DNA of 12,257 nt from Bacteroidales bacterium (lineage in GTDB: Bacteria; Bacteroidota; Bacteroidia; Bacteroidales; UBA932): contig JAKSJQ010000052.1 in the NCBI GenBank assembly GCA_024402115.1, positions 1 to 12,257 of the forward strand, read 5' to 3'. This document shows positions 1 through 5,322 of this stretch, piece after piece. Under the pieces are notes generated by a model that did no database searches, was not told where the DNA came from, and was given only the letters and a program-made list of their open reading frames with translations. Position 1 is the stretch's first letter; each line of letters opens with the position of its first letter. Position numbers and translations under genes: made by a program.

Positions 1-58
1 CGTCGATTACACTGGTGGAGGCAGTGTAAGACCTACTTCGGTAGGCAGCCGCCTGTGA
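1..58 (+). CDS. tnpB: TnpB (IS200/IS605 OrfB) C-terminal end, partial
   Basis: Reading from base 2, the frame is open until TGA at 56-58 and gives an 18-residue tail, VDYTGGGSVRPTSVGSRL. I recognise it as the kind of glycine/serine-rich tail found on Bacteroidota OrfB/TnpB proteins; that recognition is from memory. TnpB is the RNA-guided nuclease carried by IS200/IS605 elements and the relative of Cas12. The catalytic RuvC residues and zinc ribbon lie upstream of the window, so whether this copy is active cannot be judged. The call is strengthened by what follows: 40 bases after the stop comes a hairpin ending in TTTCAC, the usual form of the right end in this family. The same bases are predicted to fold as the omega-RNA scaffold, so this stretch is constrained as protein and as RNA. 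Confidence 0.68.
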   Translation, partial: VDYTGGGSVRPTSVGSRL

Positions 59-98
59 AGCCAGAAGCCCAAAAGTCTTTAGCTTTTGGGTATTTCAC
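1..98 (+). mobile_element. IS200/IS605-type element, right end
   Basis: The element enters from the left edge and appears to stop at TTTCAC (93-98), immediately after the 8-bp hairpin at 68-90. Family members end with a subterminal hairpin followed by a short tetranucleotide-like cleavage site, do not have terminal inverted repeats and do not duplicate their target, so no flanking repeat is expected. The insertion lies downstream of the barrel gene (stop at 152-154) and does not interrupt it. The left end, any tnpA and most of tnpB are outside the window. The end position could be off by a few bases. Confidence 0.6.
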
Positions 99-151
99 TC
101 CATGATTCTTGTATGACGTTTTGGGTAATTAAACCCGAGATGTCAATTAGA

Positions 152-703
152 TTACTCGAAGTCGATCATGAGACCGAGACGAGCGTAAACGCCGTGGCTA
201 GTCTTAGCAATGTCGTTCATCTTGAAGTAGCCCTTGTAACCTACGTTGCCGAGGATTGAGAAATGATCGCCGAGACGGATTGCAAGGCCAGGGAGAACAG
301 AAACGATTGCGTCGCGTGGCATCGCATCCTGGCTGTTGTGGAACTGTGCGGTGAAGATAGAGCAACCTGCGTTGATGTCGATGAGTGGAGTAACCACGCT
401 GTTGGTAGGGATGGTAAGACCGAAGTTCACTGAGAGAGGGAACATGAAGAATGGATTACCCTCACCCTTGAAACCGCTGTGAACTGAAGCCTCGGTAGAA
501 GCCTGGAGACCTACGAAAACGTAGTCGTTGATCTGATATCCAGCTACAACGTCGAGAGCTGCAGCATTATCCTTAGGTGAGCCCTTGACAGCATTGAGTT
601 CGTAACCACCGTACATCTTAACCTTCCAACCCTGCTCAACCTGTGCTGAAGCAGAGGTAAACGCTGCAATCATGAGTGCAGCAAGCACAACAAACTTTTT
701 CAT
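152..703 (-). CDS. Small outer-membrane beta-barrel protein
   Basis: This 183-residue protein starts with a Sec signal peptide (MKKFVVLAALMIAAFTSASA, cleavage likely after A20, mature start Q21). The mature part of about 160 residues alternates polar and hydrophobic residues in short strands separated by turns, e.g. GWKVKMYGGYEL, YVFVGLQAS, FSILGNVGYKGYF and the closing VYARLGLMIDFE. This pattern fits an 8-strand barrel of the small OmpA/OmpW-like type common in Bacteroidota; no enzymatic motif is visible. The closing strand ends in Phe-Glu, slightly off the usual terminal aromatic. The start is supported by a consensus promoter 39-69 bases upstream. The upstream transglycosylase on the same strand ends 76 bases before it, but the intervening promoter suggests separate transcription. 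The specific family and ligand are not recognised. Confidence 0.72.
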   Translation of the reverse strand: MKKFVVLAALMIAAFTSASAQVEQGWKVKMYGGYELNAVKGSPKDNAAALDVVAGYQINDYVFVGLQASTEASVHSGFKGEGNPFFMFPLSVNFGLTIPTNSVVTPLIDINAGCSIFTAQFHNSQDAMPRDAIVSVLPGLAIRLGDHFSILGNVGYKGYFKMNDIAKTSHGVYARLGLMIDFE

Positions 704-741
704 ATTCTAATAAAAATCTTAAAATTCTTTAATAAGAGGGG

Positions 742-772
742 CAAAAGTAATTATTTAATACAATATATCAAA
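742..772 (-). promoter_or_regulatory. Bacteroidota promoter for the small barrel gene
   Basis: On the minus strand, TTTG (769-772) is followed by exactly 19 bases and then TACTTTTG (742-749), a full match to the Bacteroidota consensus TTTG-N19-TAnnTTTG. Transcription should begin about 5 bases downstream, near 737, leaving a short AT-rich leader of about 33 bases before the ATG at 703. The -33 box lies only 8 bases from the stop of the transglycosylase gene. Confidence 0.8.
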
Positions 773-779
773 ATATAAT

Positions 780-1652
780 CTATTCGTAATCAGGTATAAT
801 GATCTCATATTTCTTGTGCGACGAATTATTCAGCTTGTCTTCGCGAAGCCAGAGGTTCTCCTGCTTGAGCTCATAGTAGCGCACGCCATGTTTGTCCGCA
901 AAGTCGATGAGGTTGGGAATCTCATTGGTCACGGTGACCACTTCACGAGGCTCGTTTCTCTTGTATCTCTGGTTCGCAGGCACGTCGAATCCGAAGGCGA
1001 GCGGGTTCTCGAACATCATCTTCGCCGCCATCACCCTGAACATGTACCTCGATGTCTCCTCGACGAGCCAAAGGTCGGTCGCGCGTTTCTGGTGCTGAGC
1101 CTCGAGCCTACGGCTGATGCTCGCCTGTCCGGCGTTGTAGGACGCCGCAACGGTGAGCCAGTCGCCATATTTCGCATATGCGGCCTTGAGGTATTTGCAC
1201 GCTGCCCTGGTCGCCTTCTCGACATGGTACCGCTCATCGACGTTCGCATTCACTTCGAGTCCGAGCTCCTTTGCGGTTGCAGACATAAGCTGCCACAGTC
1301 CTGCTGCTCCAGCGGATGAACGTGCGCTCGGGCTGAGGTTGCTCTCGATCACCATTATATATTTAAGGTCGTCCGGAAGTCCGTTCTCCTTGAGGATTGG
1401 CTCTACGATAGGGAAATAGATCCCTGCACGCTTGAGCATCAGGATAGAGGTGGAGTGCATGTAGGTGAATGCAATGATCTCGCGGTCCATCCTTTCGTAC
1501 ATGTCGGTCCTGGTGAAGTCGACGCTCTGGCCGGCGAAGGTATAGTGCATCGGTACGGGCATCGAGCTCTGGCCCTTGATCTGGGCGCTGGCAATGGTGG
1601 AAATCGTGAGTAATGCAGTCGTGATCGCAATCGCGAACATTTTGATTTTCAT
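780..1652 (-). CDS. Periplasmic lytic transglycosylase, SLT/MltD-like
   Basis: This enzyme would cleave the MurNAc-GlcNAc bond of peptidoglycan, forming 1,6-anhydro ends during wall remodelling. The 290-residue protein has a signal peptide (first about 23 residues, ending ASAQ). An SLT (goose-lysozyme-like) domain lies at roughly 75-215. The visible family motifs are VIESNLSP with the catalytic Glu at E103, AGLWQ at 117-121, and AASYNAG at 169-175. The C-terminal segment, about 245-288 (IPNLIDFADKHGV through KYEIIIP), resembles the short substrate-binding tail of Bacteroidota MltD-like proteins and is not a clear LysM repeat. No lipobox is present, so the protein is probably soluble in the periplasm. 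It is divergent from the MFS transporter and ends just before the barrel promoter. All key motifs are intact and length is normal for the group. Confidence 0.9.
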   Translation of the reverse strand: MKIKMFAIAITTALLTISTIASAQIKGQSSMPVPMHYTFAGQSVDFTRTDMYERMDREIIAFTYMHSTSILMLKRAGIYFPIVEPILKENGLPDDLKYIMVIESNLSPSARSSAGAAGLWQLMSATAKELGLEVNANVDERYHVEKATRAACKYLKAAYAKYGDWLTVAASYNAGQASISRRLEAQHQKRATDLWLVEETSRYMFRVMAAKMMFENPLAFGFDVPANQRYKRNEPREVVTVTNEIPNLIDFADKHGVRYYELKQENLWLREDKLNNSSHKKYEIIIPDYE

Positions 1653-1731
1653 ATCTTAAGTCTGTGTTATTTCAATGGTAACTGTATGTGCGCTTATGCT
1701 AATATAATGGCTTGGCATCGCACTTATTGTG

Positions 1732-1739
1732 CAAATTTA
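1732..1739 (-). promoter_or_regulatory. Candidate -7 box for the transglycosylase
   Basis: The minus strand reads TAAATTTG, matching TAnnTTTG, about 80 bases upstream of the ATG at 1652. No convincing -33 TTTG is found at the expected distance, so this is a single-box prediction. It lies 11 bases from the oppositely oriented -7 box of the transporter, and a small inverted repeat GCAC-ttatt-GTGC (1719-1731) overlaps its downstream side. Confidence 0.4.
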
Positions 1740-1750
1740 CGGACTTTTTG

Positions 1751-1758
1751 TACATTTG
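1751..1758 (+). promoter_or_regulatory. -7 box for the MFS transporter, leaderless mRNA
   Basis: TACATTTG matches TAnnTTTG, and only five bases separate it from the ATG at 1764. A TTG at 1727-1729 is a weak -33 candidate, 21 bases upstream. In this family of promoters transcription starts about 4-7 bases after the box, so the mRNA would begin at or within a few bases of the ATG. This also decides the start codon: the in-frame ATG at 1686 lies upstream of the promoter. Confidence 0.6.
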
Positions 1759-1763
1759 CGGCC

Positions 1764-2960
1764 ATGGAAAAGAAAATCTTCAAGGAGAATTCGGGCTACA
1801 AGGCCCTCTTCCTCTCTATACTCCTCTCTGCCATTGGATTCGGCCTGTACAAGGGCATAATGGACAACTATCTTGCCGAAGTGGTCGGCATGGGCGAGAT
1901 GGACCGCGGTATCACGGAGTTCTTCCGCGAGCTTCCGGGTCTCGCGCTAATCGGCATCCTGGCGCTCTTCTACCGTTTCTCGGCGGAGAAGTTCTACAAG
2001 ATGGGCGTGATCATAATGTTCATCGGAATGACGATGCAGGCGCTCGTGTCCCCTACCCGCATGCTGGTTATCGCTGCCATTTTCCTGTACTCGACCGGCG
2101 AGCACATCCAGCTCGGAATGAGGAACACCCTATCGTTGGAGTATTCGAACGAGGGTCATGGCGGCCGCGCGCTCGGTTTCCAGAACTCAATCTACCAGAT
2201 CGGCAATCTCGCCGGTTACGTTGCCGTGATCGTCGCATTCATGCTGATCTCCGGCGTAAGCCTCTTCAAGCCGGTGTTCATGGTCTCGGCGGTCTGCATG
2301 TTCCTTGCGATGGTGTGCGGCCTGCTTCTGAAGGGCAGCAGCGAGACGGACAAGTCGAAGAGCCGCTTCTATTTCCGCAGGAAGTTCACGAAGTACTACA
2401 TGCTCGAGGTGTTCTACGGTGCACGCAAGCAGGTGTTCTTCACCTTCGGACCGTATGTGCTCATTCTTTTCTACGGTGCGGACACGGCCGTCATCAGCCT
2501 GCTCTTTGCGGTCTCTGCGATCGCCGGTTTCATCTTCGCGCCTCTCGTGGGCAAGATCATCGACCGCGTGGGCTACAAGCCGGTGATGATCGCCGACACG
2601 CTGATCCTCATCGTCGTATGCTTCTTCTACGGTTTCGCGCACCACATCTTCCCAATGCATGTGGCGTTCGTGGTCTGCTGCGTCAACTATGTGCTTGATT
2701 CGGTGATTTCGCTCGCTTCGATGGCGTCCAACGTCTATGTGCAGGACATTTCCGACAGCAAGGAGGAGATGCGCGCCACCATCAGCACCGGCATCTCGGT
2801 GAACCATCTCATCACCGTCCTCATCGCCCTGATGGGCGGATGGATATGGAAGGCGCTCGGTATCGAGACCCTCTTCATGGTTTCAGCCTTCCTCGGCCTC
2901 CTGAACAGCCTCTACGCTGCAACCATCAAAGTCCCTTCTCACCCATCCCCGCGTCCTTAG
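1764..2960 (+). CDS. MFS transporter, 12 TM
   Basis: This 398-residue inner-membrane protein has hydrophobic segments throughout that fit 12 helices, for example about 14-34, 56-70, 81-97, 99-112, 148-168, 170-190, 225-238, 242-262, 275-292, 297-318, 346-362 and 365-388. The central loop (about 190-212, rich in K/R/S) divides the two halves. GKIIDRVGYKP (263-273) matches MFS loop motif A between helices 8 and 9; the equivalent N-half loop (YRFSAEKFYKMG, 70-81) is degenerate. The substrate cannot be deduced. The in-frame ATG at 1686 would add 26 residues lacking any signal, and it precedes the promoter, so ATG 1764 is preferred. The C-terminal tail, PSHPSPRP, is encoded by a pyrimidine-rich stretch that continues past the stop and looks compositionally different from the body of the gene. 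Confidence 0.88.
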   Translation: MEKKIFKENSGYKALFLSILLSAIGFGLYKGIMDNYLAEVVGMGEMDRGITEFFRELPGLALIGILALFYRFSAEKFYKMGVIIMFIGMTMQALVSPTRMLVIAAIFLYSTGEHIQLGMRNTLSLEYSNEGHGGRALGFQNSIYQIGNLAGYVAVIVAFMLISGVSLFKPVFMVSAVCMFLAMVCGLLLKGSSETDKSKSRFYFRRKFTKYYMLEVFYGARKQVFFTFGPYVLILFYGADTAVISLLFAVSAIAGFIFAPLVGKIIDRVGYKPVMIADTLILIVVCFFYGFAHHIFPMHVAFVVCCVNYVLDSVISLASMASNVYVQDISDSKEEMRATISTGISVNHLITVLIALMGGWIWKALGIETLFMVSAFLGLLNSLYAATIKVPSHPSPRP

Positions 2961-3001
2961 AGCCTCTCCTCGCTCCTCCCAACGTCCCAGCGCCTCTCCC
3001 T

Positions 3002-3034
3002 CTCGATCGTAACGTCTCTCCCCTCGATCGTAAC
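3002..3034. repeat. Two direct copies of CTCGATCGTAAC
   Basis: CTCGATCGTAAC occurs at 3002-3013 and again at 3023-3034, start to start 21 bases, i.e. two helical turns. Each copy contains the palindrome CGATCG. The repeats lie in a C/T-rich stretch (about 2935-3035) just after the transporter stop. The function is unknown; they could be a protein-binding pair or simply slippage in a low-complexity tract. Confidence 0.55.
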
Positions 3035-3059
3035 TGCCTGACGCTCAGCCATATCCCAT

Positions 3060-3093
3060 ACGGACGGCTCCCCCGCCCGAGGGAGCCGTCCGT
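3060..3093. terminator. 13-bp perfect hairpin between convergent genes
   Basis: ACGGACGGCTCCC (3060-3072) pairs perfectly with GGGAGCCGTCCGT (3081-3093) around an 8-base loop. It lies 99 bases after the transporter stop and 51 bases after the peptidase stop, so it is positioned to act on both convergent transcripts. Neither side has a T-run, so it is not a textbook intrinsic terminator. It may block read-through or protect 3' ends instead. Confidence 0.55.
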
Positions 3094-3144
3094 GTAGCAA
3101 AGCACTGATGTTCAGCTGGTTACGTTCGCGCAGCGAGGAGCCCA

Positions 3145-5202
3145 TCAGCGCTCCACGATCCTGCGTACAGCATTGAGGACAGGATCGACGCTCACCTCGC
3201 TACCGACCGCTCCCTGCATCCATGCCTTCGGAGTTAGGCGTCCCTGCACGTAGATGCGCTCGAGCTCGGCAGCGAACTCCTTGCTGTCCTTGCAGTTAGC
3301 AAGGTGCTCTTCAAGCTGGTAATGAATCAGGTGCCCGATCGGGTAGCTCGGGAGGTACATCGGTGCGTTGACCATGTGCGAGTAGACTCCGAGTAGGATA
3401 GAGTCGTGCTCTCCCACCACCGGCTCATAGTATTTGTTCCAGACGTCCTTCGCAATCTCGAGCACTGCATCGCGAAGCTCCTCTGCGGTCGCGTCCTTGT
3501 GCTCGTAGAGCCATCTCCATATGTACATGTCCACGAGGCTCACGCCCATGATCTCGTACATGCCCCAGAAGATGTCGAGGGTGCTGTTGTCGTCGAGCTG
3601 CTGCCTGCCGTAGCCGAGAAGCTGGAGGTCGCGTGCCTGGAAGATGAATGCCATGGCCTCGGTGAAGCCGGTCGCAGGCACGCCATAGAGCATGTACTGG
3701 TCGATCTTGTAGAGGTCAAGGACCATCTCGACGTTGTGGCCAAACTCATGTACTGCAATGTTATAGCCCTTGTAATCCATACCATCGCTTCCGATGCGGG
3801 TGCGAAGTCGTGCAGGCTCCCAACGGCCGGTGCAGTTCCATGCATGTCCTGATCCGCGGGCCGGCTCGACGACGATTCTGTCGGCGATGTACTGGGAGTT
3901 CTTCGGGTCGAATCCTATGTTCATAAGCTGGCGAGGCATGTCCTTCTGGAATGCGACAGCGTCAGGATAGAGCTTACGGGTCTGGGCGGTGAGCTTGTCC
4001 TCCGGCATGGTCGAGCGACTCTTGAATCCGTCGTACCAGATGTCGTAAGGCCTGAGCTCGCGTCCGAGGCGCTCCTTGATGATGCTTGCGACTGCCTTGA
4101 TCTCGTCAGAGGAGATGAGTCGGATGAACATCTGCTCGAGATCCGCGTCCGACATCTCGAGTTCGCCCTCGAAGTGCCTGCGGATGGCGTTCGGCATGGT
4201 CGGACAGTACTGATCCACGGTGAGCATGGTCCTGAACTGGTTGATGATGTGCTGGTAGCGCGCTGCTCCCTCTGCCGGAAGGTTCACCCCCTTGCCGTCC
4301 TTGTCGGTCTTGTTGCTCTCCGGCGCCCAGTCATACTCCGGGTTGTTCACCACTGCTGCCGGGATCTGCTGGCTGACGATTCGGTCCATCACCTTGTAGA
4401 TCATCTCCTGCTTCTCGCTGGCGTTAGGCACGTCTGCATAGTTGGACTTGATCTCGTCGCGAAGGTTCCAGTGCGAGAGAAGACTCATGTCCTCAGGGAA
4501 GAGCTTGCGTCCGTCCTCGGTGAGGAGGTGACCCATCATGATATTGTAGTCGGCGATATAGTTCTCCGCATCAGCATAAGCCTCGGAAGAGAGCGCATTG
4601 ACTTCCGCCGGTACCCTCTGGGTGAAATTGTCGCCCATTCGTGCATAAGCCCATTCGAGCCTGCTCCAATTCTTTCCGAGTTCGTCCTTCTCTGCGAGGG
4701 AGAAGTTAGGGAAGTTAAGTATGGTCATGAAGGCGAGCTTGTTCGCGAACATGTCGTCCGAGAAGTGCGCCATCGGGCTATAGCCGCTGAGGATGTAGTC
4801 GACTTCGGTAGGTTCGATTCCGACGAGAGTGGTAGGGCGTCCGAGCTCCACCGAGGTCTGGTTTGCGGTCCAGCTGAATACTTCGAGCGCACGAGAGAGG
4901 CTGTTCAGGAGCCGCTCCTTTTCCTCTGCCGTACCCTTGAAGTTTTCCTTCATATATTCTGCGAATTCCTCCTCAGTACCATCACTTTCCCTCCACAGTG
5001 CAGCCGCCTGCGAGACTCCCCTCTCGATCAGGCTTGCATCCGCGTTCGGACAGTTCTTGCTGATCTCCTGCACGGTCTTCGCGACGGTAGCTTCAGTGAT
5101 GTTGCTGGCATTGGCATCGGCAGTCTTGCTGCTCTGTGAACATGCTGCCGTAATGAGCGCCACAGCGGCCAACGCGATCGAAATTATTCTGAATCTTTTC
5201 AT
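3145..5202 (-). CDS. Zinc metallopeptidase lipoprotein, HEXXH-x25-E gluzincin
   Basis: This 685-residue protein has a lipoprotein signal (MKRFRIISIALAAVALITAA then Cys21). The polar linker after it suits attachment to the outer membrane. The active site is HEFGH (485-489): two zinc-binding His and catalytic E486. A third ligand, E515 in GFTEAMAF, follows 25 residues after the second His. This is gluzincin geometry, closer to M3-like peptidases than to dipeptidyl-peptidase III (M49), whose motif is HEXXGH. A conserved-looking stretch before the site (GSGHAWNCTGRWEPARLRTR, 450-469) and a late GHLIHYQLEEHL (623-634) may shape the substrate pocket. I recognise the protein as a large uncharacterised Bacteroidota family, sometimes labelled DPP III-like. 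Peptide hydrolysis at the envelope is the likely role; substrate and endo/exo preference are unknown. The frame is intact. Confidence 0.8.
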   Translation of the reverse strand: MKRFRIISIALAAVALITAACSQSSKTADANASNITEATVAKTVQEISKNCPNADASLIERGVSQAAALWRESDGTEEEFAEYMKENFKGTAEEKERLLNSLSRALEVFSWTANQTSVELGRPTTLVGIEPTEVDYILSGYSPMAHFSDDMFANKLAFMTILNFPNFSLAEKDELGKNWSRLEWAYARMGDNFTQRVPAEVNALSSEAYADAENYIADYNIMMGHLLTEDGRKLFPEDMSLLSHWNLRDEIKSNYADVPNASEKQEMIYKVMDRIVSQQIPAAVVNNPEYDWAPESNKTDKDGKGVNLPAEGAARYQHIINQFRTMLTVDQYCPTMPNAIRRHFEGELEMSDADLEQMFIRLISSDEIKAVASIIKERLGRELRPYDIWYDGFKSRSTMPEDKLTAQTRKLYPDAVAFQKDMPRQLMNIGFDPKNSQYIADRIVVEPARGSGHAWNCTGRWEPARLRTRIGSDGMDYKGYNIAVHEFGHNVEMVLDLYKIDQYMLYGVPATGFTEAMAFIFQARDLQLLGYGRQQLDDNSTLDIFWGMYEIMGVSLVDMYIWRWLYEHKDATAEELRDAVLEIAKDVWNKYYEPVVGEHDSILLGVYSHMVNAPMYLPSYPIGHLIHYQLEEHLANCKDSKEFAAELERIYVQGRLTPKAWMQGAVGSEVSVDPVLNAVRRIVER

Positions 5203-5281
5203 ACTTACTCGTAATAAATTCTTAGTTGCTCTGAATTAATTAAAAAACAGACTTTTTTCTTAGCCTGTTTCATTCGAAAGG

Positions 5282-5289
5282 CAAATTTA
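5282..5289 (-). promoter_or_regulatory. Candidate -7 box for the zinc peptidase
   Basis: The minus strand reads TAAATTTG (TAnnTTTG), preceded after 19 bases by TTTT (5309-5312), an imperfect -33. The leader to the ATG at 5202 would be about 75 bases. It contains an A/T-rich segment with a weak AAACAG/CTGTTT pairing that I do not interpret as a regulator. Confidence 0.5.
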
Positions 5290-5290
5290 C

Positions 5291-5298
5291 TAACTTTG
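5291..5298 (+). promoter_or_regulatory. -7 box for the FISUMP lipoprotein gene
   Basis: TAACTTTG matches TAnnTTTG. The bases 19 upstream are TTTC (5268-5271), one off the -33 TTTG. The leader to the ATG at 5323 is about 20 bases. The box is separated by a single base from the opposing -7 box of the peptidase gene. Confidence 0.6.
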
Positions 5299-5322
5299 TC
5301 TGTTAGTTAAAATGAATTAGAT

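Larger units (their letters stand above)
1..118 (+). ncRNA. Omega-RNA scaffold (3' part) plus guide
   Basis: Two clean hairpins lie in a row. CCTAC(32-36)-TTCG-GTAGG(41-45) is a 5-bp stem capped by a C(UUCG)G tetraloop. CCCAAAAG(68-75) pairs perfectly with CTTTTGGG(83-90) around a 7-base loop. AGGC(19-22) can also pair with GCCT(51-54), enclosing the first hairpin. In characterised IS200/IS605 elements the 3' end of tnpB and the right end are transcribed as the omega-RNA, and the roughly 16-20 bases beyond the element end act as the guide. By that rule the guide here starts at base 99 (TCCATGATTCTTGTATG and on). The scaffold is seen in the sequence; guide use and its exact length are inferred from the family. 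The 5' part of the RNA lies outside the window. Confidence 0.62.

Noticed and set aside
123..136. GGGT-N6-ACCC hairpin downstream of the small barrel gene as a terminator
   Set aside because: Only a 4-bp stem and no clear T-run on the minus strand; too weak to call.
816..1419. Plus-strand open frames opposite the lytic transglycosylase
   Set aside because: The minus-strand frame has a signal peptide and intact SLT motifs; the opposite frames have no recognisable features and follow from codon bias.
1686..1763. Upstream ATG adding 26 residues to the MFS transporter
   Set aside because: It precedes the -7 box at 1751-1758, and the extra residues look like translated intergenic DNA.
4174..5139. 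Long plus-strand frame (about 320 codons) opposite the zinc peptidase
   Set aside because: The protein is rich in His, Val, Arg and Glu with no motif, as expected for the antisense of a well-biased gene; the minus-strand peptidase is certain.
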